From Chara braunii (lineage: Eukaryota; Streptophyta; Charophyceae; Charales; Characeae): a DNA stretch of 64,000 bases. Shown piece by piece: positions 36,786 to 45,969 of this stretch. The notes beneath the pieces are model-generated. The model searched no databases and was not told the DNA's origin. It saw only the letters and a program-made list of their open reading frames with translations. Position 1 is the stretch's first letter. Each line of letters starts with the position of its first letter. The DNA lies in contig BFEA01000381.1 of NCBI GenBank assembly GCA_003427395.1, forward strand, positions 811,476-875,475, in the 5' to 3' direction. Both the position numbers and the translations under genes were made by a program.

Positions 36786-36815
36786 AACATGTTATTCATC
36801 AAAATAGTACATTAT
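36786..36815 (+). repeat. Left TIR of giant element
   Basis: Shares ATGTTATTC and AAAATAGTACATTAT with the right TIR. A second AAATAGTAC box follows after a 10-bp spacer (36821-36829), giving a paired subterminal box. Confidence 0.85.
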
Positions 36816-38189
36816 TTTCTAAATAGTACTTTTGTCGTTCGAGGAACTCGAAAAGTATACACGGCTGACGAAAGAAGATGGTCATTATACATTCATACAC
36901 GACGATAAGAGTCCCTGTTCAACGGATAAATCCTCAACACATGTAGTTTGTTTCAAGACGAAAAGTTCAATTACTGAAGTNGGATACATCCTTACTAANC
37001 TGGCACACATTNAGACAGTCANTATGAACGTAGCATATCGAAGGTTTCGCCTTGTGAGGGACACATATGAGTGACCCGAAAAAGGTCTTCGTTGAGGCTT
37101 TAAAGTGTGCATAGAAGTGACAAGAATAACTCATTTTTNAAGTTTAACTGAATACAAGCAGGATGAGTAGGATACATCCGAATCACATGAGTAGAATATA
37201 TCCGAATCAAATATTTCATTATTCGGATGGAGAAAATTCGTTATGTTATCAACCGTGCGTCATTCATTAAATATCCTTCACTCAATCAAAAGGTTGAACT
37301 TATGATCATAGCCCAATAGATTATCATTCCAAGAAGCAATTATAGTTTAGTACCAGACATTTCTTAAAATAAAAGGGCGTCGGACGGAGTGAAGTGGTGG
37401 GCAACATTATGTAGAGATGTTATCATTTGCCGCTTGTCGGGTTTGACCTTGCAACCATGAATTTGTAACATCCCTACCCAATGCTGCCCACCACTCCGCC
37501 ACTGTCCTCGCCGAGATCAAATAATGTATGTTAACAAAAAAACGTGCACCCTTGGGAACCCCTTAAGAACTTTAGTAACCATCAGTCTTAAATTTCAACT
37601 ACATGGTGGATGCATGTACATTATCACTTTACCAAACATTTCTCGAAACAAACGGGCATCGTATGGAGTGAAGTGGTGGGGAGCATATTATATAGAGACG
37701 TTATCATTTGAGGATTGGACATTGGAGAAGGCTCAAACGAATGCGTAGGATACATCCGAATCAAACTGCGTACAGATTATCAGTTGCTGAAGTGACCAAG
37801 GACCTTATATTTATTTTGAAAGATCTCACTGGATTTTGAAGACATTTGACAACTCGTGAGAATCAGATTGAAAAGCGAAGACAAATTAAAAACAGAGCGG
37901 GACACCCAGCCTACATAAGCAGGCACACAACCATTGTCGAGACAAATGAGAAGCACGCCGCAAAAACAGATAACAGTTATCTGGTCCCAATATTGTGAAT
38001 TCGTGACGGTTACCTCAAAAGTTTTCATTAACCAAAGAGTTGGCAAGGCTATCCAAATCAAGAACACCCACTACGCCATGAAATGTGAACTAAACCTTGC
38101 AAAATTGAGTCCAATGTTCTATAAAACCAAACAGTTTGCAAGGCGAGGACACAGGATGAATCAGAAACCCTCAGTACTTTAAAATTTCA
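36816..38189. other. Non-coding left subterminal region of giant element
   Basis: No credible gene. It contains degenerate GGATACATCCGA sites (36981, 37169, 37193, 37747), isolated ambiguous N bases (36981-37139), and an inverted repeat with GTGGTGGGCAACATTATGTA (about 37394) against its complement near 37461-37494. A diverged second copy of that left arm lies at about 37668-37705. Confidence 0.6.
36981..37760. promoter_or_regulatory. Palindrome cluster 1 (degenerate GGATACATCC sites)
   Basis: Sites at 36981-36991 (first base N), 37168-37181, 37192-37205 and 37746-37759, each one or two changes from TCGGAT-NN-ATCCGA. The first lies about 195 bp from the left end of the giant element; a matching GGATACATCCTT site lies about 115 bp from the right end. 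Confidence 0.55.
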
Positions 38190-39100
38190 ACTAATCGGAC
38201 ATTCTAACACAAAATTTTGGAAATGTCGAGATTTATCTCTGAAAAAACCTACACTATGAAAACATTCACAAATCCGACATCCTGACGAAATTCTAAAAAC
38301 GTAAGACTCGTTACCAAAGTGTCCCGAAATTGAAATCTTCAAAAGAAGCCTCTTCGCAAAGCGTTCAGTAGCGGTTCCCATGTTGAACTGTCAACAATGC
38401 AAGCCGAGATAGGAGGTTGAGGCAGACCTTCGAACCCCGTAATGGAAACCGAGAACGTCTCCCCCGGCCATGACAACAACACGTCTCAAGGACACAAGAA
38501 TATCTGCAGCTTGCAGATAAGCTGATGTAAAATCTCCCAGCATCCAGTTTCCCCCTTGACGCTCTTGTGTTTGTGTGTCGTAACAATATCCTTATTCGCT
38601 GGGTCGGATGCATCCGAACCACAACGGACCATGAGCCAGGGTCGACACTAGTGGCTTTCGTTCACAGTGTGCAAAATTTCAACTAATTTGACATTTGACC
38701 ACAAAACTTGGGAAGTGTCGAGACTCGTCTCTCAAACTCGTGAAAAGTAAAAATAAACAAAAAATGACGATACTACGGAAATGTTCACAAATCCGACATA
38801 ATGACACAAAACTCTAGAAACGTATGACTGGTCACGAAAAGTCTTAAAAAGTTGAACTCTTCAGAAGAAGCCTCTTCGCAGAGCGTTCACTATCGGTTCC
38901 CATGTCGAACCGTCCACCATGCAAGCCGGAATTGGAGGTTGAGGCAGACCTTCAAACTCCGTAATGGCAAACGAGAAACCCTCAATATCACCCCCTGCTC
39001 CGAGCACAGCACGTCTCAAGGCGAAAAGAGTTTCTGAAGCTTTTACATAAGCTCTTGTAAAATCTCCTTGCATCCAATTTTCCCCCCGACGCTCATATAT
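38190..39100. repeat. ~515-bp tandem duplication
   Basis: Sequence from about 38190 to 38570 recurs at about 38690-39100. Shared landmarks include CACAAATCCGACAT, AAGAAGCCTCTTCGCA, CGGTTCCCATGT, GGAGGTTGAGGCAGACCTTC and CAGCACGTCTCAAGG-like sequence. The right copy encodes the intact C-terminus of the minus-strand ORF 39316-38861; the left copy is a broken duplicate of it. Confidence 0.8.
38604..38617. promoter_or_regulatory. Perfect TCGGAT-GC-ATCCGA palindrome
   Basis: A 14-bp perfect inverted repeat. It lies between the two copies of the 515-bp duplication and is followed by ACCACAAC, as at 46502-46515. Confidence 0.7.
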
Positions 39101-39316
39101 GCGCATGTCGAAAATGTTCAGATCAGTAAACCTCACCATGATGACAAACATTGTCCGTCCTCCCGCTACGATCCTGAAGATTCTCTCATATTGAAAAGGA
39201 AACGCTCCTCCCTTTGTGATGATCGCCAGTCGCCCAGGGACTTTTATTTCAATAAAGCCCAAAATCTCATCCATGTTTTCGAAGTACGTCAGAAGAGGAA
39301 AGTCGGCACACTGCAA
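38861..39316 (-). CDS. Unknown protein of giant element, 151-residue ORF
   Basis: A minus-strand frame with an ATG at 39316 and a stop at 38861. It reads as genuine protein: MDEILGFIEIKVPGRLAIIT, YERIFRIVAGG, FVIMVRFTDLNIFDMRIYER and, near the end, GSTWEPIVNALRRGFF. It has alternating hydrophobic strands suggesting a compact alpha/beta domain, with no signal peptide or membrane segment. It lies downstream, in minus-strand order, of the blocks at 41.0-39.5 kb, and may be their last exon or a separate gene. Its C-terminal ~80 codons are duplicated, in broken form, at 38335-38560. No family is recognised. Confidence 0.45.
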   Translation of the reverse strand: MQCADFPLLTYFENMDEILGFIEIKVPGRLAIITKGGAFPFQYERIFRIVAGGRTMFVIMVRFTDLNIFDMRIYERRGENWMQGDFTRAYVKASETLFALRRAVLGAGGDIEGFSFAITEFEGLPQPPIPACMVDGSTWEPIVNALRRGFF

Positions 39317-39532
39317 AAGACAAAAGTCACAATAAAAGCGTCACATCAAGGTCAGGATCGAAAGCTCGAGGTCATGCTACGATGACCAGAACGCCCCCAC
39401 GGTCAATGTCGAAAACTGATGAATAACTCTTGTCGATTTGAAGCGAGTAACCCAGAGAGCACAAATCATTAAGCGATGTATTCCATGGAGTCAAGCGTGG
39501 TGTGCACAGACCAGCATGGCAATACGTTCTCC

Positions 39533-41008
39533 TCACGAAAAGACGACAACCATCACACTCTCGATGAGGTAGCCTCCTGCCCGCTCCCTTCTTCGAAAAC
39601 GTTTTGTGTTTGAGCGCCAAGGCCGTTTTCTAGGGCGGGAGTTGCATTTTTTCTTACTTTCAGAGGAATGACAAGACCGGTGGTAAACTTTCTGGAGGAC
39701 TTGCAGACATTCGTCCTCGTTTGTCTCATCCAAGAAAACGCAACGGTTGTGACATGTTGATACTCTTCCTCGTGTCTTGGAGCTTTTTTTAATTTTTTTT
39801 CCCAGGCGTCGGCATACAATTCTCTTAGTGTGGTCCCTTTTCCGATTGGAATCCAGTACTCCACTTTGAATTGGTTGTAAGTTGGCGAATCTTCGTTCTT
39901 GTCAACTTCACTGCGAACCTGGCCAACCCAAAAAGACACTCCTTGATGCATGTCCTCGTCTGATGGTTGCATAATGACAAAACTGTCGACATGCACATCT
40001 TCGAAAAGATCAAAGCTGGCCTTAGGCTTGTCCCTCTGAAGTCCCACGAACAGAGGTTGTCGCTGTAATCCGGATGCATCCGAATTGGAGCAAGAACTGA
40101 TGTCTTCAACGACATGGGTGACCTTTGGCCAGAATTCGGCACCCCGTTGTCGATAATGTCCCCCGCGTGTTTGACGTGATCTTCCCAAAACCAAAAAACC
40201 CTATCTATTCTAGTCACCTCTTCGTCTCGGAAAGTCATCCAAGTTTCTCTTTTTTTTTCATAGACTTCCAGAAACCTGTTCACACCCTCCAAACCGTTTT
40301 TGTAATCGTCGAGGAACGCCGGTTGGACTGGCAGAGGATCGAAAGGTTGCTGCGGACTAGCGTAACCACCGTTGTCTGTTTGTTTGAACCAGTAAAGAGG
40401 ACCATCCTCGGGCAACCACTTAGCGTCTGTGCAATACTCTTTATAGTACACCGTCCCACTCTAATTACAGTCACCGAGATTCCCTTCGGGTATGGAGCTC
40501 GACATCCCAGCGTCGGTCATTTCAGAACATGCTGAAGAGACTCTGGATGTACAGTCGACACTAACAAACTGGCCCCCGCTTCCAATGATTATGTGGTCTT
40601 CGAGCACGTCACGACAGATGTACGAATGCGCGGTGGAGGTGGACAACTGTGTTCTTTTCCGTCGATGCTGAGTGTTTGAGTCACGTGACCGTTTTCCAGA
40701 AGAAGCACATGGCTCGAGTCGAGAAGAAGTACTATCGGCACTGCTTGGAACTCCAACGCCCATAACCAATCCCTTCCCAACCAATTGCTGCCGAAAATGT
40801 CACGGAAGGCAAGTTGGCGTGGAAGGGAAGTCTTGATGGACAGTCGTCGTATCACACCAGTGAAGTATGTGTTGAGAAGCGTCCCACTTTTCCCTGCGAG
40901 CAGAGCAACAGACGTTAACCCAAATCGCAGCCGAGACAGTTGTTGGACTTTGGCAATGATAAAGTGACGGAGATGCGTCCGGTAGTTGGGGAGCACTATA
41001 GAGGGCAA
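39533..41008 (-). pseudogene. Minus-strand coding blocks, unknown giant-element protein with possible chromatin-reader-like barrel
   Basis: Read on the minus strand, coding content moves between frames. 41008-40589 contains LPNYRTHLRHFIIAKVQQL and GVIRRLSIKTSLPRQLAFRD. 40451-40110 contains WLPEDGPLYWFKQTDNGGYA, VNRFLEVYEKKRETWMTF and VFWFWEDHVKHAGDIIDNG. 40194-39760 contains HVDSFVIMQPSDED, SFWVGQVRSEVDK and QFKVEYWIPIGKG. Then 39733-39533 has a basic stretch (RPRKRPWRSNTKRFRRRERA). The FVIMQPSD...FWVGQV...VEYW pattern resembles small beta-barrel modules (BAH/agenet-like) near the C-termini of some transposon proteins; this is a guess from pattern. Frame changes mean introns, decay or sequence errors. 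This is a candidate for the element's transposition protein, without catalytic motifs I can name. Confidence 0.42.
40070..40083. promoter_or_regulatory. Palindrome CCGGAT-GC-ATCCGA (one change)
   Basis: Differs from the consensus only at the first base. It lies inside the minus-strand coding block 40194-39553. Confidence 0.55.
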
Positions 41009-41029
41009 CGCAACGAAACAAAAAGACAG

Positions 41030-41324
41030 TGCATAGCCAGCCTTGAACTGGACGACAAGCCTTGACCCGCACCGATTTTACATGTATGGTGTAGAAATGG
41101 CGGACCCGCAAGTATGTAACATATTTTAGAGTCGGATGAATCCGACGCAACAACGCAGACAAATATCGACTTGACATTAGACGTGCACAACCAGCCTTGA
41201 ACCGGACTACAAGCCTTGCCCGTCACCGATCAGACATGTTGTAGCAATTGCGGATGCGCAAATATGTAACTGATTTTAGAGTCGGATGAATCCGATACAA
41301 TGATGCAGGTAAATATTGGCAAGT
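41030..41324. repeat. ~150-bp tandem duplication, each unit with one palindrome
   Basis: Units about 41030-41174 and 41180-41324 share AACCAGCCTTGAAC-like sequence, CAAGCCTTG, TATGTAAC and TTTTAGAGTCGGATGAATCC followed by GA. The palindromes are at 41132-41145 and 41282-41295. Confidence 0.8.
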
Positions 41325-41361
41325 CCGCATTGTCGCAGGTTCTTATGTCGGATGCATCCGA
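41132..41361. promoter_or_regulatory. Palindrome cluster (three perfect sites)
   Basis: TCGGATGAATCCGA at 41132-41145 and 41282-41295, and TCGGATGCATCCGA at 41348-41361. The third is followed by GACACTT, as at 44447-44460. Confidence 0.75.
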
Positions 41362-41437
41362 GACACTTAAATCCCGTGAGATTTAGACAATTGCAACACA
41401 CACCACCAGTGCGTCAAGTATGTAATGCCGAGCACCA

Positions 41438-43546
41438 TCAGCACGCATACAGACGACGGAAGTGATCACGAGTCCTATGCGTTGTAAAAAATTGACAACC
41501 TTCCCGCAATGCCAAAAAGTCAGCGATCCTGTGCTGTGGGGTGGCAAAAACACTCTTAAGGAACCTCGCAGTCGTGTTCGGAAATTGTTGGCGTAGCACC
41601 AGATGCTCACCAAACAGTTTCGAATGTCGATGTAATGGACAGATCATATGATGCCTTACGATCAAGCAGTGGTTGATAGTTGGCCCCCTTTCCCGGTCTG
41701 GATTTTTGAGAGCAGAGTTTTGCACTCCACCGTGAGATCCATATCGGAGAAGGGGACCTGCTTCCCTGCCGCTGTTAACTGCAGTCATCATAAGAGAGTC
41801 TATGATGCGAGAACCGCAAAATGAGCAATCGCGGGGGAATATCGCGGTCGCATGACGAACTTTTTGGCCTAGCACCAGATGCTCACCGACCAGTCCTGAA
41901 TGTTGGTTGTATCGACACACCATATGATGTTTTACAAGCAAGCAGTGGTGGATAGCTGGCCCCCTTTCCCGGTGTGGATCTTTGAGAGCAGAGTTTCACA
42001 CTCCACCGTGAGATCCATATCGGAGAAGGGGACCTGCTACCCTGCCGCTGTTAACTGTAGTCATCATAAGGGAGTCTATGACGCGAGAACCCCAAAATGA
42101 GCANNNNNNNNNNNNNNNNNNNNNNNNNNNNNNNNNNNNNNNNNNNNNNNNNNNNNNNNNNNNNNNNNNNNNNNNNNNNNNNNNNNNNNNNNNNNNNNNN
42201 NNNNNNNNNNNNNNNNNNNNNNNNNNNNNNNNNNNNNNNNNNNNNNNNNNNNNNNNNNNNNNNNNNNNNNNNNNNNNNNNNNNNNNNNNNNNNNNNNNNN
42301 NNNNNNNNNNNNNNNNNNNNNNNNNNNNNNNNNNNNNNNNNNNNNNNNNNNNNNNNNNNNNNNNNNNNNNNNNNNNNNNNNNNNNNNNNNNNNNNNNNNN
42401 NNNNNNNNNNNNNNNNNNNNNNNNNNNNNNNNNNNNNNNNNNNNNNNNNNNNNNNNNNNNNNNNNNNNNNNNNNNNNNNNNNNNNNNNNNNNNNNNNNNN
42501 NNNNNNNNNNNNNNNNNNNNNNNNNNNNNNNNNNNNNNNNNNNNNNNNNNNNNNNNNNNNNNNNNNNNNNNNNNNNNNNNNNNNNNNNNNNNNNNNNNNN
42601 NNNNNNNNNNNNNNNNNNNNNNNNNNNNNNNNNNNNNNNNNNNNNNNNNNNNNNNNNNNNNNNNNNNNNNNNNNNNNNNNNNNNNNNNNNNNNNNNNNNN
42701 NNNNNNNNGAGATCCATATCGGAGAAGGGGACCTGCTACCCTGCCGCTGTTAACTGTAGTCATCATAAGGGAGTCTATGACGCGAGAACCCCAAAATGAG
42801 CAACCGCGGGGGAATATCGCGGTCGCATGACGAACTTTTCGGCGTAGCACCAGATGCTCACCGACCAGTTCCGAATGTCGGTTGTATCGACACACCATAT
42901 GATGTTTTACAATCAAGCAGTGGTGGATAGCTGCCCCCCTTTCCCGGTCTGGATATTTGAGAGCAGAGTTTCGCACTCCACCGTGAGATCCATATCGGAG
43001 AAGGGGACTTGCTACCCTGCCGCTGTTAACTGTAGTCATCATAAGGGAGTCTATGACGCGAGAACCTCAAAATGAGCAATCACGGGGGAATATCGCGACC
43101 GCATGACGAACTTTTTGGCGTAGCACCAGATGCTCACAGACTTGTTCCGAATGTCGGTTGTATCGACTTACCATATGATGTTTTACAAGCAAGCAGTGGT
43201 TGGTAGCTGGCCCCCTTTCCCGGTCTGGATCTTTCAGAGCAGAGTTTCGCACTCCACTGTGAGATCTATATCGGAGAATGGGACCTGCTACCCAGCCGCT
43301 GTTAATTGTAGTCATCATAAGGGAGTCTATGACGCGAGAACCGCAAAATGAGCAATCGCGGGGGAATATCGCGGCCGCATGACGAACTTTTTGGTGTACC
43401 ACCAAATGCTTACCGACCAGTCCTGAATGTCGGTTGTATCGACACACCATATGATCTTTTACAAGCAAGCAGTGGTCGATTGCTGGCCCCCCTCTGCAGT
43501 GTGGATCTTTGAGAGCAGATTTGACGCAATCCACCGTTAGATCCAC
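41438..43546 (-). CDS. Tandem 92-residue repeat ORF(s), possible repeat protein
   Basis: The 276-bp tandem array (next entry) is open in a single minus-strand frame apart from two point stops. Each unit encodes 92 residues containing HHMVCRYNRHS, GEHLVLRQKVRHATAIFPR, CSFWGSRVIDSLMMTTVNSG and ALKDPDRERGP. The stops are TGA at about 43067-43069 (TGC or TGG in other units) and TGA at about 41996-41998 (CGA in other units). An array with a period divisible by three and no stops in one frame gives a long ORF automatically, so openness alone is weak evidence for coding. No domain is recognised. The frame matches on both sides of the N gap as currently sized. Confidence 0.3.
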
Positions 43547-43660
43547 ATCGGAGAGGCGGACCTGCCATCATGCCGCTGTTCACTGTAATCATCATGTGGG
43601 AGTCAACAACGCAATGACCCCACGATGTTCCAATCGGGAGGTGTTTTTGTGTTCTGTGTA
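41520..43660. repeat. 276-bp tandem repeat array, containing an assembly gap
   Basis: The landmark TAGCACCAGATGCTCAC starts at 41594, 41870, 42845 and 43121, with a diverged form at 43397. Every measurable spacing is exactly 276 bp. Units are about 85-98% alike by eye; the outermost are the most diverged, as expected for an array kept uniform in its middle. The two gap edges (42009-42103 and 42709-42803) are identical over 95 bp. Confidence 0.93.
42104..42708. other. Assembly gap (605 N) inside the 276-bp array
   Basis: The gap falls inside a tandem array. Whole units would require 458 or 734 missing bases, not 605, so the gap size is an estimate, a unit is incomplete, or the array is misassembled. 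Confidence 0.99.
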
Positions 43661-43691
43661 GGTGCTGATCATCCTTTGACGAGAAGGAACA

Positions 43692-44230
43692 AGCTCGGAT
43701 GGATCCGAGACACAAGATGATATGTCGGACAAGGCAGATTGCAACACCGGCCAGCGTCGCTCATGTCACTTTCGGCCTGGCAGCGGCTGTTGCACAGAGG
43801 GCCACGGACATGGCACCACATTTCATGGCATCCAATCCGAAAACCATCGTCGCCCTCGCCGGGGGTGATCACGAGCCTTCGCCGTCGAGAGAAAATGACC
43901 CGACGATTTTGCAATCGGGACGTGCTATGTATTCTGCGCGGCTGCTGATCATCGGCCCGTATGCAGCGTATTGACGGAAAGAGGAGTTTCTATCAGCACG
44001 CGTCTAGGGAAATAGACGACTTTTTCGGGGATGAGAATGAAAATGCTTGTGCAGCTGGCGACTTCGGATGAATCCGAGACACAAGATGTCATGCTGGACA
44101 TGCATGATTGCAGCCTCGGCCGACGTCGCTCACATTACTTTCTGCCATGCAGCGGCTGTTGCACAGAGGGCCACGGACACGGGCACCACATTTCTTGGCG
44201 TCATATCTGAAAACCATCGCGGACAATTAT
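43692..44230. repeat. ~369-bp tandem duplication headed by palindromes
   Basis: Both copies begin with the palindrome (43695-43708 and 44064-44077) followed by GACACAAGATG. They share GCAGCGGCTGTTGCACAGAG (continuing GGCCACGGACA) and GAAAACCATCG. The spacing of the palindromes is 369 bp. Confidence 0.82.
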
Positions 44231-44460
44231 GAATCATGGCAGTGTCAGACGATCTAGAGGGCGGTGGACTGTTTGGAATTCTCACTTGCCACGAAGGCGT
44301 GCAAGAAAATAAACTCGACGGTGTGCTGTTAGCGAGTCACACAAACCGAATCTGACGGGTTGTCGTTCGGCCAAGGATCGTCCTTGGGGAAACCTTCATG
44401 CATCGCGTTCAACGTTGGGTGCACCGGCATGTATCTGATTGATAATTCGGATGAATTCGA
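43695..44460. promoter_or_regulatory. Palindrome cluster (two perfect, one near-perfect site)
   Basis: TCGGATGGATCCGA at 43695-43708, TCGGATGAATCCGA at 44064-44077, and TCGGATGAATTCGA at 44447-44460. All three are followed by RACAC (GACAC or AACAC). Confidence 0.75.
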
Positions 44461-44559
44461 AACACTTATACAACGCCACCTTCGCAAGTCTGCAGTGCTA
44501 GTTCAAATGCCACAACGCCGGTGTCAACTGTAGTCGTCATGAGGGAGTTTCCTTTTCCC

Positions 44560-45731
44560 TTAAACACAAGGTCTGACCACACGTCCGTATCTTGTGACAT
44601 ACGGGCTTTCCCGCGGACGTGGTCGTGAACGGAAACCATACATAGCATTCATAGATGATCCATACACATGGATCCTCGGCTCGTCGACTGTTGCGTTCTC
44701 CGAAAACACGGACATGTATTTCATCGTGACAAACCCTCCTCGTCGTGCTAAGGAATTCCCTATACAGTCACGTATTTCAGATACTTTCTTTTCGACATCA
44801 TCCCACAATGACAGAAAAAATCTCACCTGACCTGCTCTCACCAAGTCTGACCGCCCATCTACATCTGGGCGAGACATGGCCGCCTTGAACTTGGAACCCT
44901 GAAGCAACATCTCGTCGCGTGACACAAGCGCAACTGCATCCACAAGTTTCCTACTTTTGCTTGAAGAAACACTCTGGCGAAAGAACATCCGTCATCCGTC
45001 AACCGCACACAACAGTACGACAGAGCTTGTGGAGAAGTCCCTGGGCAACGGGGTGGGTAGTGTTCCAAGAATGAACAATGATGAGCGCAATCCACAAACT
45101 CTTGCTTCTGCGAACTTCCCCAAGTTCGTGGCGAAGATGTGATGTACTCGCTGTGGAGGCGACGTCTGAAGCTGGTACGGAAGCGGACCGGTTTACCCTT
45201 ATCGTCCAGGGTCTTTCGATGGAGGACACCATCAAGCAGTGCAATGAGGCTCCCGAACTCCAACATGTTGGCAAACTTGTAATGGCTTGCCCATGGGCAG
45301 GAACGCTCCATCGTCTTCCAGTCATTTTCGTTCCATTCGTCGAGATGCCGGTTCATGTAAGGGACGACGGTCGTCCATAGGTCGTCCACGAAGTCGTCCT
45401 CGGTTGCATCGTCGATCCACGTCTGACCGTCATGATGCCGCAACGATCTCGCACAAGGTGGAAAGGGTTTCGCTAAGCGCATGTGCTTCTCGGGTGTCAT
45501 GGCGATGCTTGTCGAAGGACTCGACGACATTAAACTCCCTACACAACACGAACACATGGAAAGACATACGGAAGACGAGACCGTCGTAAACAATGTTGAA
45601 GAACGAGAGTTTCCCCGACGAGGCCCACACCCAGTTGTAACGCCCAACACTTTTTTATCGGCGAAGTCCTTACAGAAGGCCGTCAATCGGAAATCGTCAA
45701 AAAAAAAAAAAATTTCCACATCGCGTGGCAA
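44560..45731 (-). pseudogene. Minus-strand coding blocks, unknown giant-element protein, N-terminal part
   Basis: Protein-like content on the minus strand shifts among frames. 45630-45430 has KLSFFNIVYDGLVFRMSF and FNVVESFDKHRHDTREAHAL. 45430-45170 has WIDDATEDDFVDDLWTTVVP, YMNRHLDEWNENDWKTMERS and YKFANMLEFGSLIALLDGVL. 45170-44999 has LGEVRRSKSLWIALIIVHSW. 44988-44560 has SRKLVDAVALVSRDEMLLQG, FFLSLWDDVEKKVSEIRDCI and GGFVTMKYMSVFSENATVDE. The A-run at 45699-45712 and nearby indels suggest decay or sequence errors rather than clean introns, though introns are possible. It lies upstream, in minus-strand order, of the 276-bp array and the 41.0-39.5 kb blocks, so one long gene of about 7 kb could span them all. 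No family is recognised. Confidence 0.4.
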
Positions 45732-45969
45732 AGCCCTTACAGAAGGTCATCAATCAGAAGTTCACCAGAGCAATGCAGTATTTTCTAAAAGTCATGCAGG
45801 GACCCATTCCAGACCAGATGCCTAGTTTCCTAAAATTATCAAAACCAAAGCCATAAAGCACATTGAGACAGACAAAACAGTCGGACGACCCTCGCCGTCG
45901 TGTGCAAAACATCCATTTGTATATTCTGGGGGAGTAACGGAACAGCACACCGACGCCGGACAGCCACAT

